Origin: Burkholderiales bacterium
Lineage (GTDB): Bacteria > Pseudomonadota > Gammaproteobacteria > Burkholderiales > Casimicrobiaceae
Assembly (NCBI GenBank): GCA_031277445.1
Contig: JAITMH010000100.1
Span: 1-8,630, forward strand
Direction of reading: 5' to 3'
Length of the DNA stretch: 8,630 nucleotides
Shown: positions 1 to 5,907 of the stretch, piece after piece
How the letters are laid out: each line of letters opens with the position of its first letter
Position numbering within the stretch: the stretch's first letter is position 1
Translations under genes and position numbers: made by a program
The notes under the pieces: model-generated
Told to the model about the DNA's origin: nothing
What the model saw: only the letters and a program-made list of their open reading frames with translations
Database searches by the model: none

Positions 1-206
1 AGAACGTCATCATTCCCGCGAAGGCGCGAAGCGAAGCGGAGTCGCAGAATCCATGCGGTTACGGACGGCAGATTGCGCCCTTACGCCAAAATCGTCACGC
101 CCTGCCGTAGGGGAAGCAATCTGCTTCCCGCCTTCTTCGCGTGAAACCAAAAAGGCTCCATTACGAGCGAAGCGAAGCAATCCAGAAAAACCCATCCCCA
201 CCCCAG

Positions 207-227
207 CCCTCCCCTTGAAGGGGAGGG
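207..227. repeat. Perfect hairpin repeat, copy 1
   Basis: The arms CCCTCCCCTT (207-216) and AAGGGGAGGG (218-227) are exact reverse complements around one central G. The unit is preceded by CCATCCCCACCCCAG. A sister copy at 1983-2003 has a paired change in both arms. Confidence 0.8.
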
Positions 228-271
228 AGCTTTCATCTTCTTCGCGGCTTCGCGTAAGGCGCTTTTTATGG

Positions 272-293
272 ATTCTGCGACTACGCGCAGAAT
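272..293. repeat. Hairpin repeat ATTCTGCG/CGCAGAAT
   Basis: Eight-base arms at 272-279 and 286-293 are perfectly complementary with a 6-nt loop. This lies about 75 bp downstream of the stop of the secreted protein gene on the minus strand. No run of T follows, so I do not call it an intrinsic terminator. Confidence 0.7.
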
Positions 294-322
294 GACAGTA
301 ATTTTTTCGTGCCTTTCATATT

Positions 323-344
323 TTTCGTGGTTAAGGTTTTTTCT
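323..344. repeat. 22-bp direct repeat, copy A
   Basis: The 22 bases here (beginning TTTCGTGGTTAAGG and ending in a T-run plus CT) recur exactly at 5522-5543. Both copies lie in gene-free, repeat-rich spacers and in the same orientation. Confidence 0.85.
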
Positions 345-367
345 TCGCGGCTTCGCGTGAGGCCAAC

Positions 368-1711
368 CTACGTTCTGCGTCGCAACGCAGCAAAGCCCAA
401 TCCCGCCAACAGCAAGCCGAGCGCGGCAAGAACGCCGATGCCCGTGGCCGGAATCGCTGTTGCGGAAGGCGTTGGCCCGCTGGCTGGGCCGATGATGAGC
501 AACAGCATATCGGCGTTTCGCTCTACCGTGTAGGTATAACCATTAAGCGTGCTTCCAGGAGCGGTAACAGCGGTGCCGCTAAATACGGTCGCTCCCGTCG
601 CGTCGATGAGTGTAAAGGTGTCGCCAGTATTCACGAGCAGACCGGGCGCACTGACGCTGACCAGCGCGTCCGTGCCCAAGTACAGCCCCCTTGACGCCCC
701 CGCTCCCGTAACGGTAAGCATGGCCGCGTTCGGCGCCAGTGACGGCGGCAACTCGAAATGCAGCTTTTGAAAGTACGCCACTGTGTTTACCGTCACACCG
801 ACGGCTGCGGCGGCAATTTCCAGACTATTGCCGGTGGAAGATGCCGTGGCTCCCGTCGCATAGCCGCCGTAAATCTGTGCGGTGGTAAGATTCAGCGTCG
901 GTGGCGCCGCGCTGATCTTGACGGTGTTGTTCGAGGCAATGGATGAGACGGCGGACACAGGAGTCTGCCCACCAATCACACTGGTACGAACAACGCCGTC
1001 CCAAATCTCCACCGTGTTGTTGCTGGCAATAGCGTTACCGCCGCTGGGTCCGAAGATATACCCACTTATAACTGTACCCACCGTACCGCCGCTGATGGTA
1101 ACGGCGTTGCTGTTGGCGGTGGCGTTACCTCCGCCTGCCTGAGGGGTATATCCATATCCGCTCCTGATACCACCCGCCGAGCCGTCGCTGATGGTAACGG
1201 TGTTGTTGCTGGCGGTAGCGTTGCCGCTGGCGCGGTTGTAAGCCTGCCCACCAGTCACCCATAAATCTGCTGTCCCGCCGTTGACGATGACGTGGTTGTT
1301 CAGGGCTTGGGTCTCACCGTTCTGGAGCTGGTGAAAAGCTCCGCAAACTTCAGTGCTCGCATTGCCTCCGGTAATGAAAACCTGGTTGAAGCTGACAGGG
1401 TCCGTATCCCGGAAATTGACCGCGCCAAGAACCCAGATCGGAGACCCAGACAGGAGCGTAACGCTGTTGGTCGGCGCGGTTTCGCTACCGCCGCTCACGC
1501 TGGGGCTTTTGGCAAGTTCGGGAGCGGGAGGCCCACTGTTGGTGGGTGCCAGGGCATTATTGTAACCACCGCCCTCAAAAGCGAGGTATTGCAGAGCCGG
1601 TGTCGGGCCGCCGCCAGCAGGGTCGTAGATGACCACTTCGGCCAGCGCGGGTGCGGCAAGGCAGAAGGCCAACAGTGCGCTGCCAAAGGCGGGAGCAAAA
1701 GATCGTTTCAT
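368..1711 (-). CDS. Secreted repeat protein with C-terminal IPTL/PEP-CTERM-like sorting tail
   Basis: The product has 447 residues. Residues 1-24 form a Sec signal peptide (MKRS, hydrophobic core, cleavage expected after PALA). The middle contains units of about 30 residues starting with NN/SN-x-V-x-I (near 139, 169, 201, 231 and 261, for example ASNNTVTIS and NSNAVTIS) followed by a G-rich stretch. That pattern suggests a repetitive beta-strand or beta-helix passenger, as in adhesins and autotransporters, but no autotransporter barrel is present. The C-terminus has IPATG (420-424), a hydrophobic segment (425-442) and RRRT. This is the tripartite arrangement of sorting signals of the IPTL-CTERM/PEP-CTERM type. 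The start is supported by AAGGAG about 8 nt upstream. Likely fate: export and anchoring or processing at the envelope. The specific function is unknown. The nearest gene upstream is comM, about 390 bp away, so it is probably a single-gene unit. Confidence 0.85.
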   Translation of the reverse strand: MKRSFAPAFGSALLAFCLAAPALAEVVIYDPAGGGPTPALQYLAFEGGGYNNALAPTNSGPPAPELAKSPSVSGGSETAPTNSVTLLSGSPIWVLGAVNFRDTDPVSFNQVFITGGNASTEVCGAFHQLQNGETQALNNHVIVNGGTADLWVTGGQAYNRASGNATASNNTVTISDGSAGGIRSGYGYTPQAGGGNATANSNAVTISGGTVGTVISGYIFGPSGGNAIASNNTVEIWDGVVRTSVIGGQTPVSAVSSIASNNTVKISAAPPTLNLTTAQIYGGYATGATASSTGNSLEIAAAAVGVTVNTVAYFQKLHFELPPSLAPNAAMLTVTGAGASRGLYLGTDALVSVSAPGLLVNTGDTFTLIDATGATVFSGTAVTAPGSTLNGYTYTVERNADMLLLIIGPASGPTPSATAIPATGIGVLAALGLLLAGLGFAALRRRT

Positions 1712-1817
1712 GAGAAAACTCCTTTCAGGAAAAGTGCGCTGGAATTGCCGTGCCTCTTGAGTGCGGGAAAATCAGAGGACAAACGTCAGGTTCCGTTTTG
1801 ATCCGTCATATCGGAAC

Positions 1818-1846
1818 AAGTTAGCTTGCGTCGATATAAAAAGCAA
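1818..1846 (-). promoter_or_regulatory. Possible promoter for the secreted repeat protein
   Basis: On the minus strand TTGCTT (1841-1846) is followed after 17 nt by TAACTT (1818-1823), in an AT-rich stretch about 105 bp upstream of the start codon. The -35 is fair and the -10 weak (three of six consensus bases). The short inverted repeat CTTGC/GCAAG (1825-1829 and 1843-1847) overlaps it. This is a suggestion only. Confidence 0.2.
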
Positions 1847-1908
1847 GAAAAAGCGAGGAAAAACAAGCTCTGATTAACACCGCGTTGTAATAAGGTATTC
1901 TCTTTGCG

Positions 1909-2103
1909 CTACGAATGGCGTCGTTCTTCTCCGCGCCTCCGTGCCTCCGCGTGAAATAGTTGTAACCCCATCCCCATCCCAACCTTCCCCTTGAAGGGGA
2001 AGGAGTTTGCGCCTCCGCGTGAGGCGGGCTTCCCGGACAGTGCTTCGCTTGTCCGGGCTACGATTCCTGATTCCTGATTCCTGGCCTCTGATTCCTGCCC
2101 CAA
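1909..2103. repeat. Repeat-filled spacer downstream of comM
   Basis: From left to right the spacer holds GCCTCCGTGCCTCCGCGTGA-type sequence; the hairpin at 1983-2003; a small hairpin GCCTC/GAGGC (2011-2015 and 2021-2025); a strong stem CCCGGACA/TGTCCGGG (2032-2039 and 2050-2057, 10-nt loop); and three tandem copies of the 7-mer GATTCCT (2062-2082) with a fourth at 2090-2096. A 64-codon reading frame crosses it, but its composition simply follows the repeats and I do not consider it a gene. The stem at 2032-2057 sits 47-72 bp past the comM stop and may protect or end its transcript, though no T-tract follows. Confidence 0.7.
1983..2003. repeat. Perfect hairpin repeat, copy 2
   Basis: The arms CCTTCCCCTT (1983-1992) and AAGGGGAAGG (1994-2003) surround one G. 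Relative to copy 1 (207-227) the third base pair from the outside is changed on both sides (C:G to T:A), so pairing is kept. The preceding CCATCCCCATCCCAA is also shared. Confidence 0.8.
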
Positions 2104-3618
2104 CTACACCCCTGTCCGATCAAACCGCCGATAGCCCAGCGCTTCGGCAACGTGCGCCGATGTTACGTTGGGCATATCCGCAAGGTCGGCGATGGTGCGG
2201 GCAACACGCAGCAGGCGGTGATACGCTCGCGCCGACAAAAAGTTTTTTTGCATCGCCTGCGCCAGCAATGCTTCGGCGTCAGGCTCAATTTGGATGTGGC
2301 GCGGCAGCATCGCCGCTGAGAGGTGCGCATTGGCGCAGCCCTGACGTGTTTTTTGTACTTTATGCGCACGGGTGACACGCGCACGAATAGCGGCGCTGTT
2401 TTCGGCATCCGCATCGGGGGGACGCTTCAGTTGGAGCGCTTCGGCAGGCAACGATGGCACATCGAGCGACAGGTCGATGCGATCGAGCAACGGGCCGGAA
2501 ACTCGGCTGCGATAACGTGCAATGTTTTCGGGTGTGCAACGACAACGCCCACTTTCGTGCCCCTGCCAGCCGCAAGGACAGGGGTTCATCGCGGCGACCA
2601 GTTGAAACCGCGCCGGAAAGATGCTTTGCCGCGCTGCGCGTGAAATGTGTATTTCGCCGGATTCCAGCGGTTCGCGCAGCACTTCGAGTACGGCGCGATT
2701 CCATTCCGGCAGTTCATCCAGAAAAAGTACGCCGTTATGCGCCAGAGAAATTTCGCCAGGGCGCGGGTCGCTGCCGCCACCCACCAGCGCCACTGCGCTG
2801 GCGGTGTGATGCGGTGCGCGAAACGGACGGCGACGCCAGTGTTGCGGCGAAAAGCGCCCAGACAGCGACGCAATGGCCGCTGTCGCCAAGGCTTCGTTTT
2901 CTGCCAACTGCGGCATGATGCCGGGCAGCCGTTGCGCCAGCATGGATTTGCCCGTTCCCGGCGCGCCGACCAGCAGCAGCGAATGCTGACCGGCAGCGGC
3001 GATCTCCAGCGCTCGCTTGGCTTGATGTTGTCCGCGCACTTCCGAAAGATCGGGTGCCTGAACGCTGTCTTCGTCGGGAATCTCCGTTGCTTGCGTCAGC
3101 AGGGTTTCGTGTCCGCTCAGATGCGCACAAACGGCAAGAAGGGAACGGGCAGGATGCACGGTCGCATTCCGCACCAACGCCGCTTCTCTGGCGCTCGCTT
3201 CCGGAAGGATAAACGCCCGGCCGTCGCGCCGCGCTGAGAGCACCATCGCCAGCGCGCCGCGAATCGCACGCAGTTCTCCGGTCAACGCCAGTTCACCGGC
3301 AAATTCGTAATGATCCAGCGCTTTTCGCGGAATCTGGCCGGTCGCGGCGAGAACGCCGAGCGCAATCGGAAGATCGAAACGTCCCGAATCTTTCGGCAAA
3401 TCTGCCGGCGCCAGATTGACCGTGATTTTGCGAACAGGAAATTCGTAGCGGGCGTTTTGTATCGCGGCACGCACCCGGTCACGCGCTTCGCGCACTTCCG
3501 CGTCGGGCAGACCGACCAGATTGAATGCGGGCAACCCACCCGACAAGTGTACTTCGACCGTCACCGACGGCGCGTTGATCCCCGCCAATGCCCGCGAATG
3601 AACAACCGCGACGCTCAT
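2104..3618 (-). CDS. comM: YifB/ComM-family magnesium chelatase-like AAA+ ATPase
   Basis: The product has 504 residues, the usual full length for the family. The N-terminal third (about 1-170) is the Lon-protease-like ChlI domain, starting MSVAVVHSRA and with VNLAPADLPKDSGRFDLPIA near 68-86. The AAA+ module follows: Walker A GAPGTGKS at 218-225, Walker B VLFLDE at 297-302, sensor region VAAMNPCPCG at 341-350, a cysteine cluster (C347, C349, C359, C361) that is a family trait, and SGPLLDRIDL at 374-383. The C-terminal lid has LSARAYHRLLRVARTIADL at 461-479. ComM proteins are hexameric helicase-type motors that promote branch migration of incoming DNA during natural transformation; that role is from family knowledge, not from this sequence. 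The start matches the family N-terminus but lacks a good Shine-Dalgarno, and its ATG overlaps the stop of a short upstream frame. No other competence gene is in the window. Confidence 0.95.
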   Translation of the reverse strand: MSVAVVHSRALAGINAPSVTVEVHLSGGLPAFNLVGLPDAEVREARDRVRAAIQNARYEFPVRKITVNLAPADLPKDSGRFDLPIALGVLAATGQIPRKALDHYEFAGELALTGELRAIRGALAMVLSARRDGRAFILPEASAREAALVRNATVHPARSLLAVCAHLSGHETLLTQATEIPDEDSVQAPDLSEVRGQHQAKRALEIAAAGQHSLLLVGAPGTGKSMLAQRLPGIMPQLAENEALATAAIASLSGRFSPQHWRRRPFRAPHHTASAVALVGGGSDPRPGEISLAHNGVLFLDELPEWNRAVLEVLREPLESGEIHISRAARQSIFPARFQLVAAMNPCPCGWQGHESGRCRCTPENIARYRSRVSGPLLDRIDLSLDVPSLPAEALQLKRPPDADAENSAAIRARVTRAHKVQKTRQGCANAHLSAAMLPRHIQIEPDAEALLAQAMQKNFLSARAYHRLLRVARTIADLADMPNVTSAHVAEALGYRRFDRTGV

Positions 3619-3674
3619 GAGGGCGACGCTTTCACGCGATGAACGGTTTTATCGGGTCTTCCTGTTTCAGACAT
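3615..3674 (-). CDS. Possible 19-codon leader ORF overlapping the comM start
   Basis: An ATG at 3674 opens a 19-residue frame (MSETGRPDKTVHRVKASPS). Its TGA overlaps the comM ATG in the ATGA configuration typical of translational coupling. comM itself lacks a recognisable ribosome-binding site, which makes coupling plausible. Against it: the leader also has no clear purine-rich site upstream, the peptide resembles nothing I know, and a frame this short arises easily by chance. Confidence 0.2.
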   Translation of the reverse strand: MSETGRPDKTVHRVKASPS

Positions 3675-3766
3675 GACACATTTCGGAGGCAACAAAATGA
3701 CGCAAGTCTAACAGGTTCGCATTGCAACGGAAAACTCTTTTCGGAACGCAATGCCGCACGTTCAAG

Positions 3767-4189
3767 TCAAGCCTTCCAGGGATTGATCACGTTAACGCCG
3801 GTCGCGGCAAAGTCGGCAACATTCCGGGTGACAACGGTCATACCATGCACAAGCGCCGTGGCCGCAATCGTCGCATCCCGTTCGGAGCGAAGATTGGGCA
3901 CATGCAGTCTGGCGCAACGCAGCGCCACCACCGAATCTATCGGTAGCGTCCGTTCGGAAAATTCAGGAAGAACGCGGGTATTCATCCATGCGCGGAGCAA
4001 CGCTCCCTGTTCGGCATCGCGCCGCTCCATGCGAAGAATGCCCAGCTCAATCTCCATGAGGGTCACGACGGAGATGTAAAAACGCGCTGCGTCTTCGTTC
4101 GACAGCCAGGCAGTGACATTTGCGTCCGCTCTGCCATCGCCCGCTTTACGCAGTTCGGAGACAACATTGGTATCAAGCAAAAACATCAT
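3767..4189 (-). CDS. vapC: VapC/FitB-like PIN-domain toxin ribonuclease
   Basis: The product has 140 residues, the usual size. The PIN fold signature is complete: MFLLDTNVVSEL with acidic D6, TLMEIELGI with E46, RSERDATIAATAL with D105, and VVTRNVADFAATGVNVINPW at 119-138 with N123 and D126. These acidic residues coordinate Mg2+ or Mn2+ in PIN nucleases, which typically cleave tRNA or rRNA. The VTRNxxDF and NPW endings are closest to FitB-type VapC proteins. The gene overlaps the upstream antitoxin by 4 nt (ATGATG: the antitoxin TGA lies within the first ATG; a second ATG is the next codon). All catalytic positions are intact, so the toxin looks functional. The RNA target cannot be read from sequence. 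Confidence 0.93.
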   Translation of the reverse strand: MMFLLDTNVVSELRKAGDGRADANVTAWLSNEDAARFYISVVTLMEIELGILRMERRDAEQGALLRAWMNTRVLPEFSERTLPIDSVVALRCARLHVPNLRSERDATIAATALVHGMTVVTRNVADFAATGVNVINPWKA

Positions 4190-4440
4190 TCAAAATCCGC
4201 CGGTCGGGGAAGTTCACGCGAATGCGAAAACACCATCTCGATGTCGGCGATTCCCGGCATGGACAACGCCTCCACAATGCTCCGCTTTTTGCCGACGAGC
4301 CGTTGATACTCCTCGATGCCCAGCAGCACATGCGCCGGTCTGCCGCGATCCGTAATGAATACCGGGCCGCCTTTTGTGGCTTTCTTGGCTTTGGTCACGT
4401 CCTGATTGAGTTCGCGGCTGGATAGGGTTGTGATCGTCAT
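4186..4440 (-). CDS. Phd/YefM-family antitoxin
   Basis: The product has 84 residues. The start at 4440 is chosen over a longer in-frame extension (to 4545) because it gives the family N-terminus MTITTLSSRELNQDVTKAKK and has GGAG 7 nt upstream. Residues 1-50 form the Phd/YefM DNA-binding and dimerisation fold (SSRELNQDV, GPVFITDRGRPAHVLLGIEEY). The acidic and hydrophobic tail (about 55-84, SMPGIADIEMVFSHSRELPRPADFE region) would wrap around and block the PIN toxin. It precedes the toxin and overlaps it by 4 nt, so the two are co-translated. Such antitoxins usually repress their own promoter, with toxin as corepressor. A Phd-type antitoxin with a VapC-type toxin is a common combination. Confidence 0.92.
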   Translation of the reverse strand: MTITTLSSRELNQDVTKAKKATKGGPVFITDRGRPAHVLLGIEEYQRLVGKKRSIVEALSMPGIADIEMVFSHSRELPRPADFE

Positions 4441-4472
4441 GTCAACGCTCCAATGCTGCTGGCAATATAGGT

Positions 4473-4502
4473 ATGTTACTACAAGAATCGGGTTGTACGC
4501 AA
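4473..4502 (-). promoter_or_regulatory. Possible promoter of the toxin-antitoxin operon
   Basis: On the minus strand TTGCGT (4497-4502) and TAACAT (4473-4478) are 18 nt apart, 33 bp ahead of the antitoxin start. The spacer after nrdG (4441-4548) is AT-rich compared with the genes. No strong palindromic operator was seen. Confidence 0.25.
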
Positions 4503-4548
4503 TCTTTCTTCTTGCAGAACGAATATTTCGTTGACGCCAACCCAACCT

Positions 4549-5286
4549 TCAATACCGCACATCAATTTGCGGAACGCGTTCTCGCAAGGTCTGCAACAGC
4601 GCCTCATCGAGAACGGTTGCCTCACCGGAATGCGCCAGCAGTTCCTCGTTATCGCATCCCTGCGCCCGGAACGGCTGCAAAACCCAGTGCGTCACGCCGC
4701 GTTCGTTGAGGATTGTCGCCAATGCCTGCAATTCTTCCGGTGGCGTCAACGCGCCGTGAATGGTCGTGCGCACTTCAAACGGCACTCCGGCGCGTTGTAT
4801 CAGCGTCAACGCCTCAAACGCGCCAAGTTCACTGCCCTCCACGCCGGTCACCCGCGCATAGCTGGCGGGGCTGGCCTTAAGATCAAATCCGATCCAGTCG
4901 AGATGCGGCAGCAACGCTTGCAAACGGCGCGGATAGGCGCCGCCGGTATGCAGGCCGATCCGAAAGCCCTGCGTGCGCGTCGTTGTCATCGCTTTCAGCA
5001 AAGCCGGTTGCGCTGTCGGTTCACCGCCGGAGAATACGACCGCGTCGAGCAAACCCTGCCTTGTCTCCAGCCATTCGCTGATCGTCGGCCAATCGAGCGA
5101 ATGTTTGCCCTGCGTCGGAATCAGATGCGGATTGTGGCAATAACTGCAACGCCAGGGGCAGCCTTGACAAAACACCACCGCCGCCAGCGCGTCCGGATAA
5201 TCGGTCGCTGTGAACGGCACCAGGCCACCGATCCGCAACGCGGAAGGCGAAGATGCTTTTGACGGTGATGCGGACAAATCATTCAT
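4549..5286 (-). CDS. nrdG: Anaerobic ribonucleoside-triphosphate reductase activating protein (radical SAM)
   Basis: The product has 245 residues. It is a radical-SAM activase that cleaves S-adenosylmethionine and generates the glycyl radical on class III ribonucleotide reductase. The [4Fe-4S] motif is C43-x3-C47-x2-C50 within FCQGCPWRCSYCHNPHL. The SAM-binding GGEP is at 87-90 (VVFSGGEPTAQP), followed by RIGLHTGG and WIGFDLKA strands of the partial barrel. The N-terminal RIGGLVPFTATDYP is typical of the longer NrdG subgroup (NrdG2 type). The start at 5286 is preferred: upstream in-frame sequence is merely translated repeat DNA and the C14 tract. This ATG leaves a 17-residue lead-in to the conserved region and has no good Shine-Dalgarno, so the true start is not certain. 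It lies downstream of the nrdD unit but beyond a terminator and a repeat spacer, so it probably needs its own promoter. Confidence 0.93.
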   Translation of the reverse strand: MNDLSASPSKASSPSALRIGGLVPFTATDYPDALAAVVFCQGCPWRCSYCHNPHLIPTQGKHSLDWPTISEWLETRQGLLDAVVFSGGEPTAQPALLKAMTTTRTQGFRIGLHTGGAYPRRLQALLPHLDWIGFDLKASPASYARVTGVEGSELGAFEALTLIQRAGVPFEVRTTIHGALTPPEELQALATILNERGVTHWVLQPFRAQGCDNEELLAHSGEATVLDEALLQTLRERVPQIDVRY

Positions 5287-5342
5287 TTTAGGTAAGACGC
5301 TTATAACTTTGAGGTGATTTCGGTTCAGTTGCGTACACTTTT

Positions 5343-5356
5343 CCCCCCCCCCCCCC
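5343..5356. repeat. C14 homopolymer tract
   Basis: Fourteen consecutive C lie 57 bp upstream of the nrdG start (G14 on its sense strand). Such tracts are prone to slipped-strand length change and also to sequencing error. Confidence 0.9.
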
Positions 5357-5420
5357 TGGCGGGGGAGGGTGCCCCGAAGAGGCGGGAGAGGGGGATATGC
5401 TGCCACCCCCGCTCCCCCGG

Positions 5421-5444
5421 CCCCTCTCCCACAAGGGAGAGGGG
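5421..5444. repeat. Perfect 10-bp hairpin repeat
   Basis: CCCCTCTCCC (5421-5430) and GGGAGAGGGG (5435-5444) pair perfectly around the loop ACAA. It is related in design to the CCTCCCC/GGGGAGG hairpins at 207-227 and 1983-2003. Confidence 0.8.
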
Positions 5445-5521
5445 AGCAAAGCGCACTCCGCGTTCTCCGCACCTCCGCGTGAGATATTCTCTGCGCTCTT
5501 TGCGTTCTTTGCGGTTAAAAA

Positions 5522-5543
5522 TTTCGTGGTTAAGGTTTTTTCT
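5522..5543. repeat. 22-bp direct repeat, copy B
   Basis: Identical to 323-344 over 22 bases; the flanks differ on the right (GACCCG here, TCGCGG there). Confidence 0.85.
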
Positions 5544-5556
5544 GACCCGCCTCCAA

Positions 5557-5592
5557 GAAAAACGGCCTTCCGATGCTGCTTCGGGAAGGCCG
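5557..5592 (-). terminator. Intrinsic terminator after the glycyl-radical peptide gene
   Basis: On the minus strand CGGCCTTCC (from 5592) pairs perfectly with GGAAGGCCG (ending at 5563) around a 12-nt loop and is followed at once by TTTTT (5562-5558). It starts 24 nt after the stop codon at 5616. This is the clearest terminator in the window and should separate the nrdD unit from nrdG. Confidence 0.88.
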
Positions 5593-5615
5593 CGCAACAC
5601 GTATCAAACAACTTT

Positions 5616-5792
5616 TTATTTGGTCCGCGCCTCGCAGAAGAAACGACGCTCGCGGTGCTCACTTCTCTTGCCGATGTTGAACGAAGCCACAGGCCGGTGG
5701 TAGCCCATGACCCGCGTCCACACTTCGCAACGCTGGCGTTCGCTGTCGTTCAAGCTGATCGACATGGGGATTTCAATTTTTTGCGCATTCAT
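5616..5792 (-). CDS. Stand-alone glycyl-radical C-terminal peptide of class III ribonucleotide reductase
   Basis: A 58-residue product beginning MNAQKIEIPMS. Residues 22-54 match the C-terminal glycyl-radical loop of class III reductases: CEVWTRVMGYHRP, SFNIGK, then a basic SEHRERRFFCE tail. By comparison with the family pattern RVxGY...FNxGKxxE, G30 is the residue that would carry the radical. The start is supported by AAGGAG 8 nt upstream (5801-5806). An in-frame TAA just upstream rules out extension to nrdD. It lies 115 bp after the nrdD stop and is followed by an intrinsic terminator. nrdD in this window ends before this region, so the two polypeptides together make one complete enzyme. 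I believe short entries like this exist in databases under the name anaerobic ribonucleoside-triphosphate reductase, but know of no biochemical study. The analogy is YfiD/GrcA, the spare radical domain of pyruvate formate-lyase. Confidence 0.9.
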   Translation of the reverse strand: MNAQKIEIPMSISLNDSERQRCEVWTRVMGYHRPVASFNIGKRSEHRERRFFCEARTK

Positions 5793-5907
5793 TTTTAAAA
5801 CTCCTTGTTAAACATTCCTGTCTGGGTTGTTGGGCGTCTTTAATTTATCTATTAAACACATAGGTTACCACATTCTCGTTTTCACTTTACTGCATACATC
5901 AAAATTT
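5793..5907. other. AT-rich spacer between nrdD and the glycyl-radical peptide gene
   Basis: These 115 bp are only about one third G+C by my count, well below the flanking genes. The spacer ends in the AAGGAG site of the small gene. There is no intrinsic terminator, so transcription from nrdD can continue through. It is too short for a self-splicing intron, and stop codons block all readthrough into the small gene's frame. A weak internal promoter is possible given the composition, but I cannot define one. Confidence 0.6.

Larger units (their letters stand above)
1..367. repeat. Gene-free mosaic of dispersed intergenic repeats
   Basis: No credible gene is seen here, only short inverted-repeat modules laid end to end. 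Three share an outer skeleton of CAT(T)...(A)ATCCA: 5-52 (CATTCCCGCG at the left, AATCCATG at the right), 157-185 (CCATTACGAGCGAAGCGAAG then AATCCAG) and, in the opposite orientation, about 268-296 (hairpin arms 272-279 and 286-293). Further stems are GGGAAGCA/TGCTTCCC at 111-118 and 122-129, enclosed by nothing but flanked by CGGCAG/CTGCCG at 66-71 and 102-107. The motif TCTTCGCGGCTTCGCGT occurs at about 239-255 and again at 342-358. These look like the non-coding repeat families that scatter through proteobacterial genomes. I see no T-tract terminator for the gene ending at 368. Confidence 0.7.
5287..5556. repeat. Repeat-filled spacer between the nrdD terminator and nrdG
   Basis: No gene is visible. 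From nrdG outward it contains a C14 run (5343-5356), G/C-rich repeat sequence with a 10-bp hairpin (5421-5444), CACCTCCGCGTGAGATATTC-type sequence, CTTTGCGTTCTTTGCGGTTA-type sequence, and copy B of the 22-bp repeat (5522-5543). Similar modules fill 1-367 and 1909-2103. Reading frames through it on both strands translate repeat DNA and are rejected. I find no convincing promoter for nrdG; TTATAA at about 5305-5310 (minus strand) is the only -10-like word close to it. Confidence 0.7.

Noticed and set aside
2032..2057. Intrinsic terminator of comM
   Set aside because: The stem is strong, but no T-tract follows on the minus strand and the sequence looks like a dispersed repeat; an effect on transcript ends remains possible.
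1909..2103. Minus-strand 64-codon frame rich in E, R and G
   Set aside because: It is a translation of dispersed repeats, including the GATTCCT tandem repeat and hairpins; such frames recur wherever these repeats occur.
5287..5472. N-terminal extension of nrdG up to 5472
   Set aside because: The extra 62 residues come from the G14/C14 tract and repeat DNA and have no counterpart in the family; the ATG at 5286 directly precedes the conserved region.
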